Below are positions 1 through 8,477 of a stretch of DNA of 45,065 nucleotides, one piece after another. The stretch spans positions 1 to 45,065 of the forward strand of contig CAJFII010000012.1 in NCBI GenBank assembly GCA_904381285.1, in the 5' to 3' direction. Both the position numbers and the translations under genes were made by a program. Origin of the DNA: an uncultured Clostridia bacterium. Its GTDB lineage: Bacteria > Bacillota > Clostridia > TANB77 > CAG-508. How positions within the stretch are numbered: the stretch's first letter is position 1; each line of letters opens with the position of its first letter. The notes beneath the pieces are model-generated. The model was not told the DNA's origin. It made no database searches and worked only from the letters and a program-made list of their open reading frames with translations.

Positions 1-368
1 TCATTTTTTGTTACTTTATATATTTCAAATTTTGCTCCTTGTATTTTTTCTCCTGTTTGTATGTCTTTTACTTCTATTTCTAGTTTTGTTATATCTTGTT
101 CTACTTCTACTTTTTGTATTTCTTTTGTATCTTCTACTTTAAATGATATATCTTCTAATGTTGCATATCCTTTGTCTAATAGTTCTTCTTTTTGGTCTTT
201 TGGTTGTCTTAGTATGTAATCTCCTATTGGTAATTTTTCTGTATAGTAATTTTCTTCTCCTGTTGTAAATTCTCTTACTTTTTCTTCTTTTGTTGTTCCA
301 TCTTCATTTTTTGTTACTTTATATATTTCAAATTTTGCTCCTTGTATTTTTTCTCCTGTTTGTATGTC
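1..368 (-). pseudogene. 3' continuation of the Cna-B surface protein, out of frame and cut by the window edge
   Basis: Read on the minus strand, these bases form an open frame with no stop from 368 to the window edge. The protein encoded here begins DIQTGEKIQGAKFEIYKVT and carries the Cna-B hallmark LPIGDYIL. It is one frame away from the gene at 371-5623; removing 8 bases (see 369-384) joins them seamlessly, so this is the displaced C-terminal part of that adhesin or a phase-variable tail. The unit is 101 residues long and starts again at the left edge, so a tandem array of near-identical Cna-B modules probably continues outside. Any LPXTG sorting signal would lie beyond the window. Confidence 0.8.
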
Positions 369-379
369 TTTTACTTCTT
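1..379 (-). repeat. 303-base tandem repeat of a Cna-B module
   Basis: The first 76 bases of the window recur essentially unchanged at 304-379, a spacing of 303 bases, or exactly 101 codons. The repeat preserves the reading frame and encodes a Cna-B module. High nucleotide identity between copies implies recent duplication or gene conversion. Such arrays are also prone to assembly collapse. Confidence 0.85.
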
Positions 380-384
380 TACTT
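369..384. repeat. 8-base tandem duplication causing a frameshift
   Basis: The octamer TTTACTTC occurs twice back to back at 369-376 and 377-384. The equivalent place one repeat unit upstream (66-73) has it once. The extra copy turns the coding sequence for LEIEVKDIQ into LEIEVKK followed by a stop at 371-373. It is direct evidence of slipped-strand mispairing, or an assembly or read error. Confidence 0.85.
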
Positions 385-3300
385 CTATTTCTAATTTTGT
401 AGTATTATTAACAACATATATCCTACTACCTTCAGTTTCAGCATTAGTTTGAAGATCTCCATTTGATTTTATTTGGAAAGTAATTGGTTCTATTGTTACA
501 TACCCAGATACCGCTTCTTGTTCTTTTATTGTATATGTTTTATTTATTTCTAATCCACGTATTGTATAACCTTTTTCTTCACTAATCCATGAATATAATT
601 GTGATCCATTTTCATCTACAATTTCTAATTTAGCACCTGGTAAAATTTGTTTTTGTTCATCTACTTTGCTAATTTCTACATTAGTTTTCTTACTTGTATA
701 TGATATGTTAATTTCTATTAAAGCTCTTTGGTCTTCATTATATGTTGCATCAGCATCATATATATTTGTATTTTGGATATATCCTACTGCAGGTGTTATT
801 TCTTTTACATAGTATTCTCCTAATGGTAAGTCTGCTTCATATGATAATGCTCCATTTTCATTTGTTGTTTTTGTTTCTATTACTTCATCTTTTTTTATTA
901 TAACTGTTCCATCTTTTGCTACAATATCTTGTTTTGCATATATTCCTATTATAGTTCCTTGTATTGGACTATTTGTTTCTTGATCATTATTTGTAACACT
1001 TATTTTAACTTTTTGCCTTGTATCCTCTAGTTCTTGATCCATTGTTAATAATGGTGTTGTTTGAGCTTCTTCTTTCCATTCTGGTGTTCCTGCTTCTAAT
1101 TCTTTATTATTTGTACCATAAACTAAAGTTATTGGAATTTCTTGTTGGTTTAAAGCAAAACCTTCTGCAGCTTTTATCTCTTTTAAATAATAGTTACCTA
1201 TTGGTATATTATCGAAATATCCCACTCCATCAGCATTTGTTGTTATTTGTTTTACTAATTGATCTTTACTATATACAATAGTTTTTTGGTTATCTTGACT
1301 ATATATGTCTTCTTTAGCATATAACCCTATTACTGATCCTTCTACATTTCCTTTTTCATATGTAAACTGATAATTTCCATTTTCATTTTTATTTGCTTTT
1401 GTTAAAAATTCTCCTTTCATAGTAACCTTTAAACTTGTTACTTGTTGTTTATTTGGTTCTTCAATAACTATTGTATTCTTATCAAATACTGTATCTAAAT
1501 AATAGATTTGATTTGTAGCTATTTCAAATTCTATTTCCTCTTCTGGCTCCATAACAAGTTCTTGGTTTTCTCCGTGTCCTTCATAGCCATTTTTTACATA
1601 ACCATCTGGTGCTTGAACTTGGATAACTCTATATTTTCCTACCGGTAATTCCATTGGAGTAATTGTATAGCCTAGTCTATTTGTTTCAAATGGATTTTCA
1701 TATGTACCTTGTTCTATATTTCCATCCTCTGCTGTCCATGTTTTGTATGTCATTAATTTTCCTGTTTCTTTATTTTGTATAACAAATTTTGCTCCACTTT
1801 TTAAAATAGTCTGTTTTGTTTCAATATCTTTATTATATATTTTTATTCTTGTTGTAAAATTTTCATCAAGTACATATTTTAAGTTTTGTAATTCTCTACT
1901 ATCATTTTCTACTTTTACAAGAAATGGTATTATTGGCTCTAAATTATGAGGTACAGTTGTTTCTACTATTACATATTCACCATAAGGTAATTCTGGACTT
2001 GCTAAATATCCATCTTTATTTGTATATTTTTCTTGTATATTCTCTCCCTGTGTAATGTTATCATATAATTTTGCTGTTTCTTCATTTATATTATATGGGT
2101 AATATGCTTTTTCATCTTGTGGTAATTTTTCCATATTATCTTCTGTATATCTTATTTTATAATAATAATTAATTAAATCTCCTATATTATAGCTTCCATT
2201 ATCATTTCTTTTTTCTACAATATATGGATCTTTTTGTGCTTCTTTATCTGCTAAAGTATATGTTCCATCTTCGTTTCTAACAATTTTTCCACTTTTTACA
2301 ATTTCTAAATCACTAATTAAATACATTTTAAAGCCGGCATTTTCTAATGGTTTTTTTACGCTATCTTGATCTTCTTGTAATTTTACAATTTGAAATCCTT
2401 GTTTTTTTACATTTAAAGAAAATGTTCTTTCTTCTGTTATTTTTAATTCTTCTTGACCTCTATATGTAACATCTACTTCTTGTGACTCAGAACTTGCTAA
2501 ATATCCCTCTGGTGGTGTTATTTGTTTTATATAATATATTCCGCATTCTAAATCATCAAAAGTTAATTTTCCCTCTTCATTTGTTGTTTGTTGTTGTATT
2601 AGTTCATCTTTTTTATATAACAATCCTGCTTCATCAGGATATCTTGCTGTTATTCCGTCTGAATGATAAATATTTTCTTTAGCATAAACACCATATACTG
2701 CTCCTTCCAAAGTAGCATTTCCTTGAGGAATATTAGTTTTAGTTTGGCTATCTATTAAATTTATATTTATTTGGTTTTTTACTCTCCTATTTTCTATAGA
2801 TGTTTTTTCAGCATTATTGAAAATGTTTATTGTTCCTTCGTTTTGAACTTTCTGCCCTTCATAATCTCCAGTTTGTATAGATGCTAATACATTTATTTCA
2901 TATTCTCTTTTTGGTTTGTTTTCATCATAATCACCATAATATCCATAAGGTGCTGTTTCTTCAACAATCTTATATTTTCCTTCATTTTGAACTGTATAAT
3001 ATAGCCATTCATTTGTTAAATATGTTTTATCTTCTTGCCTATTAAATAGAACTTCTTTTCCATTTAAATAACTTATATATTCTTTGTAATCATTTGCCAA
3101 ATTATCCCATTCATAAATTTTATATGTTGCATCTGCTTTTATTTGATTTTTTGTTTCACTATCTATATTATTAATTTTTACTTTTAATTTAAATGGCTCA
3201 TTTTCTATTTTTCCATTTGCCCTATCAAAATCATCTGGATTTACCTTATATGCAATCCTATAGTTTTCATTATCATAATCTGGAGTAATTGTATAATTTT

Positions 3301-5623
3301 CTGCTTTTAGCTGATCGATTGTGAACTCCATACTAAAGCCTGAATCTTTATGATTTTCTGGCACTTTTGTTTCTTCTACTTTATATTTTCCAGTAGTTAA
3401 TTTATTCCATTCATAATATGAACTTTCATAAATTCCATCCTTATTACTATCTACCATTTCTTCTTTTTTTACATATTCTGTTCCATTCCACTCATATAAA
3501 GTGAAGCTTGCATCTGTTAATGGTTTTTCTGTAATACTATCTATTTTTTGTATTTGTAATTTCGCTTGTGGCATTTGATATTGAACTGTAACATTTCCTG
3601 TATTCTTTGTTACTTCTCCTAAGTTTATATTGGTATTTGTTCCTCTGTAGTCTTTTAAATTTCCACTTGCACTTATCAACGTAGAATAAGTACCTATTTT
3701 ATTCATTTTTCCTTGTACTTCAAAAGTTATTTTATCCCCTTTTTGACTTATTCCATCTGAATTTTTTCCATAATTTGCTGTTATAGTATTACCTGAAATT
3801 TGATAGTTTGTTATTGGAGTAGTTGTTCCTGTACTTGCTTCATAATAACTTACTTTTACAGTATTAGGATCTATTTGTATTCCTGAATCAACTTGCAGTG
3901 TAGCTTTACCTTTATATAAACCTACTTGTTCTCTATTATTGCTATTTGCAGTTACTACACCTGTAACTTTTACTTTACCATTTTTTAGATATTGGTCTTT
4001 AAAAGTATCAATTGGTACATAACTTACTTGTGATGTATATGTTGGTAATACTAATGTGTTTGTTACATTATATCCGCTATATGTTGTTTCATATCCTGCT
4101 ACTGTTTGTTCTTTAATAGTATATGTATAGTTTTTACCAGCGCTTTGATTATATATTGGTAAATTTGTAAATGAATATTTATTATTAGTAGCCGATACTG
4201 TATTTATTTTTGTTCCATCTCTATATAATTCTATTACAGGTGTTACTCTTGAATTGTATTTGTTACTACTATCGTTCCATGTAATATTTCCACTAACAGT
4301 TGTTGTATCTAATATCCAGTTTGCTGTTAATGTTGTTGTTGCACTTTGGCGTGTATATCTTCCCTTATTCGGATCACTCGAACTATCTGATACCCAAGCG
4401 CCATCACTAATACAATGTGTATATACATTACCATTTAGAGTACCGCTTGCTCCTGCACCATGTGATACACTCCATCCATTAAAACGATATCCTGGTCTTG
4501 TTGGAGTAGATATTGTTGTTGTTTGTGTACATTCTTTACTTATTGTTGTTGAACCTGGGTATGTTCCACCATTTGTATTAATTACTAAAGTTTCTTTTAG
4601 TTTTATTAAATTTATACTTCTTTTTCTATGAACATTCTCATCTCTATGAAGTCCACAATTCATACTATTTACTTGTATTCTTACTGAATTTGTTGTTGCA
4701 CCATGTATGTGTGATAATGTATCAGCATCATATGAATTTGTCCATGTATCAAATCTTCCGGAAGCTGGATCATAATTACTACTTGAGCTGTCACCATCAA
4801 ATTCCCATATTGCATAATAATGTTCCGGTTTATTATATCGCCCTTCAAGGACTATACCTGCCCAACCTTGATTACTAGCATCTAAGTGTTTTTCTATTTT
4901 TACAGCAGTAGTTACCCATCCACTATTATTTGGACTTACCTGCACTGTACTTGTAGATAATGTTTGATTATTTGATGTAACATTATTTACTTTACAAGTT
5001 ATAAATGTTTGTCTTACATTATCTTTATTTATTGCAACATAAAAAATTCCATTTCCTCTTCCTGCATAGCTTGTATCACTTTCTCCCCACGCAAGTGGTT
5101 GTATTTCTGTAGTTTGTTCTTTTACTTCTAATTCCATTAAATAATCGTAGTATCTTTCTACTTCTTTTGGTAACATTACTACCATATCTTCTCCACTATC
5201 TTCTTGATTTACTGGATTGGCAACAGATACTGGATATATTAATGGTGTATCTCTTTTTAAAAGCTCTTCAGTTTCTTTTTCATTTAATTTTCTTAAAAAT
5301 AATGCTAATTCTTCATTAGATGTGGCATTAATTGCTTCAGTTAGTTTTTCATCTGATATTCTTTTGTAGTCAACTGCATTGATAGTTCTATTAGTTATTC
5401 CATCGTTTTCTTCATTTTCTTGTATATTAACATCATCTTGTTCTAAATTATCCCCTTGTCTATCATTTGATTTTTCCAATGTTTGTGGAATATTTGTAGT
5501 TATTTTTACCGGTTTTTCCACTGTCACTGCATAATTTACAACAGGATAAAACACAGATAATAATAGCTGTGTTAATACAAGCAATGAAATTAATTTTCTT
5601 CTAATATTTTGCTTTTTTTCCAT
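371..5623 (-). CDS. giant secreted Cna-B/SpaA-type surface adhesin, C-terminus lost by frameshift
   Basis: About 1,750 residues. I place the start at the second ATG (5621-5623) because GGAG lies 6 bases upstream of it; an ATG at 5633-5635 overlaps that site. The N-terminus has a signal peptide (basic stretch, then LISLLVLTQLLLSVF). Around residues 350-440 is a Listeria-Bacteroides (InlB-like) repeat with RPGYRFNGWS. After it come about eight or nine Cna-B/SpaA-like modules, recognised by LP-x-G-x-Y followed by xxE (for example LPYGEYVIVET, LPVGKYRVIQ, IPIGNYYLKE, LPLGEYYVKE), which in this family often form intramolecular isopeptide bonds. The protein should sit on the cell surface as an extended stalk. 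No LPXTG motif is reached because the frame stops at 371. It is downstream of the secretion operon but has its own promoter. Function as an adhesin is inferred from domains. Confidence 0.85.
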   Translation of the reverse strand: MEKKQNIRRKLISLLVLTQLLLSVFYPVVNYAVTVEKPVKITTNIPQTLEKSNDRQGDNLEQDDVNIQENEENDGITNRTINAVDYKRISDEKLTEAINATSNEELALFLRKLNEKETEELLKRDTPLIYPVSVANPVNQEDSGEDMVVMLPKEVERYYDYLMELEVKEQTTEIQPLAWGESDTSYAGRGNGIFYVAINKDNVRQTFITCKVNNVTSNNQTLSTSTVQVSPNNSGWVTTAVKIEKHLDASNQGWAGIVLEGRYNKPEHYYAIWEFDGDSSSSNYDPASGRFDTWTNSYDADTLSHIHGATTNSVRIQVNSMNCGLHRDENVHRKRSINLIKLKETLVINTNGGTYPGSTTISKECTQTTTISTPTRPGYRFNGWSVSHGAGASGTLNGNVYTHCISDGAWVSDSSSDPNKGRYTRQSATTTLTANWILDTTTVSGNITWNDSSNKYNSRVTPVIELYRDGTKINTVSATNNKYSFTNLPIYNQSAGKNYTYTIKEQTVAGYETTYSGYNVTNTLVLPTYTSQVSYVPIDTFKDQYLKNGKVKVTGVVTANSNNREQVGLYKGKATLQVDSGIQIDPNTVKVSYYEASTGTTTPITNYQISGNTITANYGKNSDGISQKGDKITFEVQGKMNKIGTYSTLISASGNLKDYRGTNTNINLGEVTKNTGNVTVQYQMPQAKLQIQKIDSITEKPLTDASFTLYEWNGTEYVKKEEMVDSNKDGIYESSYYEWNKLTTGKYKVEETKVPENHKDSGFSMEFTIDQLKAENYTITPDYDNENYRIAYKVNPDDFDRANGKIENEPFKLKVKINNIDSETKNQIKADATYKIYEWDNLANDYKEYISYLNGKEVLFNRQEDKTYLTNEWLYYTVQNEGKYKIVEETAPYGYYGDYDENKPKREYEINVLASIQTGDYEGQKVQNEGTINIFNNAEKTSIENRRVKNQININLIDSQTKTNIPQGNATLEGAVYGVYAKENIYHSDGITARYPDEAGLLYKKDELIQQQTTNEEGKLTFDDLECGIYYIKQITPPEGYLASSESQEVDVTYRGQEELKITEERTFSLNVKKQGFQIVKLQEDQDSVKKPLENAGFKMYLISDLEIVKSGKIVRNEDGTYTLADKEAQKDPYIVEKRNDNGSYNIGDLINYYYKIRYTEDNMEKLPQDEKAYYPYNINEETAKLYDNITQGENIQEKYTNKDGYLASPELPYGEYVIVETTVPHNLEPIIPFLVKVENDSRELQNLKYVLDENFTTRIKIYNKDIETKQTILKSGAKFVIQNKETGKLMTYKTWTAEDGNIEQGTYENPFETNRLGYTITPMELPVGKYRVIQVQAPDGYVKNGYEGHGENQELVMEPEEEIEFEIATNQIYYLDTVFDKNTIVIEEPNKQQVTSLKVTMKGEFLTKANKNENGNYQFTYEKGNVEGSVIGLYAKEDIYSQDNQKTIVYSKDQLVKQITTNADGVGYFDNIPIGNYYLKEIKAAEGFALNQQEIPITLVYGTNNKELEAGTPEWKEEAQTTPLLTMDQELEDTRQKVKISVTNNDQETNSPIQGTIIGIYAKQDIVAKDGTVIIKKDEVIETKTTNENGALSYEADLPLGEYYVKEITPAVGYIQNTNIYDADATYNEDQRALIEINISYTSKKTNVEISKVDEQKQILPGAKLEIVDENGSQLYSWISEEKGYTIRGLEINKTYTIKEQEAVSGYVTIEPITFQIKSNGDLQTNAETEGSRIYVVNNTTKLEIEVKK

Positions 5624-5661
5624 GTTTTTCTCCATATGTTAATATATAATATTTTACTTTT

Positions 5662-5690
5662 ATTATATATAACTCCTTTTTCGTTGTAAA
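5662..5690 (-). promoter_or_regulatory. sigma-A-like promoter of the surface protein gene
   Basis: Minus strand TTTACA at 5685-5690, a 17-base spacer, and TATAAT at 5662-5667, about 40 bases ahead of the chosen start. It implies the adhesin is transcribed separately from the upstream operon. Confidence 0.6.
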
Positions 5691-5866
5691 TTGATATTCT
5701 TCCCAATTTTTCGCACTTTTACCAAGTAGTATAATTCTAATCTTACGGAAATAAATATCATACATCTATTTAACATTTTGTTTACATTTTAGTTATATTT
5801 TTGCAATATTACATACATTTATTGTTTTTTATTTACATAACTATAAGAAAAGTAGCTTCGCCACAT

Positions 5867-5943
5867 GTGCATTTCGCTTCGCGAATATGCACAGACCAAG
5901 GTAACTTAACCTTGTTGCTCCGGAAAAATCTGACGATTTTTCC
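5867..5943. repeat. cluster of three consecutive hairpins in the intergenic region 5636-6019
   Basis: Within the 396-base gap between genes, three inverted repeats follow one another: 5867-5892 (GTGCAT..TTCGC/GCGAA..ATGCAC with a one-base bulge and 3-base loop), 5897-5914 (CAAGGT/ACCTTG, 6-base loop) and 5922-5943 (perfect 9-base arms, loop TGAC). The segment is more GC-rich than its surroundings. No open frame or U-tract accompanies them. They may be a palindromic repeat element or a structured RNA; no family is recognised. The rest of the gap holds the adhesin promoter and the operon terminator. Confidence 0.5.
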
Positions 5944-5955
5944 TATGCAATAAAA

Positions 5956-5985
5956 AAGGACACTAAAAATTTTTTTAATGTCCTT
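5956..5985 (-). terminator. rho-independent terminator of the secretion operon
   Basis: Minus strand arms AAGGACA/TGTCCTT enclose an A/T-rich stem, followed by TTTTTTA. It lies just past the last gene of the operon. Confidence 0.75.
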
Positions 5986-6019
5986 CATAAACTTTTATTA
6001 ATTTCTTAAACAATTTTCT

Positions 6020-7219
6020 CTATGCTAATGTTCTTTCATTGTGTCTACTATATTCTTCGTTAATTTCTTCTTCTAAATTATCAATTTTTTCTTGAATTGT
6101 ATCTCCTTTTGTATTTTCTAGTCTTTTCTTAAAACCTTCTATATCATTTATTTTGCATCTTTTTGCTGCTTTTCTTATTAATATTTCTGTATCATCTACC
6201 TCTACTACCTTATCATTATATGGGTCATCATCTATATTTTCTAGTACGGTTTTTTCTTTTTTACTATTCTCTATTCTTTGTTCTGCCCTTTCAATATTAT
6301 CATTAACTGATGCGTTTCTACCTTTTTCCATATATTCTTGCACATCAGTTTGTACTATCTTTTGGTTGGTATTTTCTAAATTTACTGGTATACTTGTATA
6401 TTTATTTTCCGCTTCATCTCTTCTATAATAATTAATTTCTGGTATTCCATATGCCCCTAATGTTACTGTGAAACCTTCATTTGACCTACCTTCATTTTCG
6501 CCCTTTTTTATTTTTAGCATAGTCATTACTGTATCTTTTTTTACTTCTGAGCCATCTTCATTTACTTCAATAACTTCTTGTGCTGGATTAGTGCCTTCTG
6601 TTTGTTGTAAGGTTTCCAATTCTAACTGATTTCCATCTTTATCTATTCCTATAAATTCAAACTTTGTTTGATCAATTCTTCTTACTCTTACATCAACTAT
6701 ACCTTTTTCTTTTACTTCTGGCACTAAATCTTCAAAAGTTTTTGTTTCTGTAATTTTACTTTTCATATCAATTTTAGCATCTTTTGGATTTGGCTTATAT
6801 TTAATAGTTCCTTGTTTATTTTCTTTCATATCTTCTTCAAGTGCATTTTCTTTTAACTGTTGCTCCTCTTTTTGAAGTTTTTCCAATTTTTCTAAAGATA
6901 TAGGCATTATTTTTTGTAATTGTATTAAAAATTCGTTTTCATTTATTAATTCTTTATATTGAGGAGTAATTATAACTTGATTATCTTCTCCGATTGTTGC
7001 AATTGTTCCTTCATTTGCTTTAAATTCAAGCTGAATTTTACCATCTATTTCTTTTTTTACTAGATATATTTCTTCTTGCTTTTCATTGCTTAAATCATTA
7101 TCATTTTTTGATAAATTAATTTTACCATAAAAGCTTATATCTAGTATTTTTTCTCCGTCTTCAAGATTTTTTTCTTGTTCTTGCTTATATCTTCTTAATT
7201 GTTCTATTAATGGCTCCAT
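6020..7219 (-). CDS. hypothetical cytoplasmic protein, last gene of the secretion operon
   Basis: 399 residues, highly charged, with no signal peptide or membrane segment. A Lys/Glu-rich helical stretch around residues 105-135 and the C-terminal 100 residues look coiled-coil-prone. I do not recognise the family. The start ATG has an ideal AGGAGG about 5 bases upstream. It follows the anchored protein at 7237 by 17 bases and is followed by a terminator, so it is co-transcribed with the VirB-like genes. It could be a substrate, chaperone or accessory factor; position is the only evidence for that. Confidence 0.6.
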   Translation of the reverse strand: MEPLIEQLRRYKQEQEKNLEDGEKILDISFYGKINLSKNDNDLSNEKQEEIYLVKKEIDGKIQLEFKANEGTIATIGEDNQVIITPQYKELINENEFLIQLQKIMPISLEKLEKLQKEEQQLKENALEEDMKENKQGTIKYKPNPKDAKIDMKSKITETKTFEDLVPEVKEKGIVDVRVRRIDQTKFEFIGIDKDGNQLELETLQQTEGTNPAQEVIEVNEDGSEVKKDTVMTMLKIKKGENEGRSNEGFTVTLGAYGIPEINYYRRDEAENKYTSIPVNLENTNQKIVQTDVQEYMEKGRNASVNDNIERAEQRIENSKKEKTVLENIDDDPYNDKVVEVDDTEILIRKAAKRCKINDIEGFKKRLENTKGDTIQEKIDNLEEEINEEYSRHNERTLA

Positions 7220-7236
7220 AATTCCTCCTACAACTA

Positions 7237-8460
7237 TTAAACATTAAAAGATAGTTCAAAATCTGTACCTGTTTTTAATCTTATTATAAATGTTTTACTT
7301 CTTTGTTCTGCAGCACTACTCAAGCTTTCTTTATATGGCACTGTTACTGTATAGTATGTTCCCTCATTTTTTAAGCTTAAACTTCCCACTATATTATTTG
7401 CAAAGAAATTTTCATTAATATATTGTTCAAAAGATTCCTGTGTTTTAAAATAATTATTTTTAAAGTCAGTATTCAAATACCCATATAATTCTGTGTAGCT
7501 TTTTGTATTAATTAATTTCATTACTTTGTCAACAATAGAAGCTACTTTTTCTTTATCAGAAAGCTTATTGTATTCATTTATTAGTTCATCATTTTCTAAA
7601 GTATAATTATCTAAAATAATAGTATAACTATTTATACCTGTTTCTTTTATCTTATAATAATTATTGTAATTATCTATTGCTATATATTCTCCATATTGAC
7701 CATTTTTAGTAATTCCATGTTGTACAATATTAGCATCTACAAGTCTATTTAAGTTATTTTGAATATATTGTTTATACTCTTCTATATTATTATTAAACTT
7801 TTTTTGTCTATATTCACTATCTAAAATCTCAAAAGCATGTTCTGTATTATTAATAGCATTAAATTTATAGTCATCAAAATATAGTTTTAATACTTCAAAA
7901 TCTGTTACATTAATTTCTTTTATTTCATTATATAAATTTTTTTGTATGTTTATATCCTGTTTATATCTTTCATTTACTTGATTATTCACTGCACTATCAT
8001 ATTCTTCTTTTGATATAGGTGTAACTGAAAATGCATTGTTATTATAGTCCATATTTATTATTAAATAGTAATCATCTTGAATATTGTTTTCCCTAATTAC
8101 TCCATAAACATAAACTGTTATATTTGAAATTTTATCTATTACATACATGTCTTGGCTTATAAAGTTTATTTTGCTTGTATATTGATGTTTTAATTCTATT
8201 ACATTATTACTTGAAATACTTTCTATTGCATTTGCATTATTTTCTTGTACATAAGTAAAATAGTTGTTTATATTATTGTTTATATTAAAGAATAGTGTTT
8301 TGTTATCTACTTTTTCTGTATCTTGAAATGCTATTGTTTCTGGGTTATCTTCTTGTAAATTTACTGTATTTCTATTTATAAGTAATAAAGCTATTATTAT
8401 TATGATTATTATTAGTATTAATAACATTATACTTACTATAATCTTACTTGATTTATTCAT
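7237..8460 (-). CDS. membrane-anchored extracytoplasmic protein, possibly VirB8/TcpC-like
   Basis: 407 residues: short basic N-terminus, one strong transmembrane helix (about 9-28, very rich in Ile and Leu), then an Asn-rich outside region. The segment around residues 310-400 (KVMKLINTKSYTELYGYLN, then alternating strand-like stretches) has the look of the NTF2-like fold used by VirB8 and TcpC proteins of Gram-positive conjugation systems. Similarity is judged from topology and pattern, not a firm motif. It has a good GGAGG ribosome site and sits 17 bases after the wall hydrolase gene. It shares topology with the protein at 11230-12204, so the operon may encode two VirB8-type scaffolds. Confidence 0.5.
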   Translation of the reverse strand: MNKSSKIIVSIMLLILIIIIIIIALLLINRNTVNLQEDNPETIAFQDTEKVDNKTLFFNINNNINNYFTYVQENNANAIESISSNNVIELKHQYTSKINFISQDMYVIDKISNITVYVYGVIRENNIQDDYYLIINMDYNNNAFSVTPISKEEYDSAVNNQVNERYKQDINIQKNLYNEIKEINVTDFEVLKLYFDDYKFNAINNTEHAFEILDSEYRQKKFNNNIEEYKQYIQNNLNRLVDANIVQHGITKNGQYGEYIAIDNYNNYYKIKETGINSYTIILDNYTLENDELINEYNKLSDKEKVASIVDKVMKLINTKSYTELYGYLNTDFKNNYFKTQESFEQYINENFFANNIVGSLSLKNEGTYYTVTVPYKESLSSAAEQRSKTFIIRLKTGTDFELSFNV

Positions 8461-8477
8461 ATAATTACCCTCCGTTA

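Noticed and set aside
369..384. Adhesin frameshift as another CGG event
   Set aside because: There is no CGG; the cause is an 8-base tandem duplication, so it is reported separately.
371..5635. Adhesin start at ATG 5633-5635
   Set aside because: The GGAG ribosome site lies inside those first codons and is correctly spaced for ATG 5621-5623. The same reasoning moved the starts of ymfF, ymfH, lgt, purC and the Spo0E-like gene.
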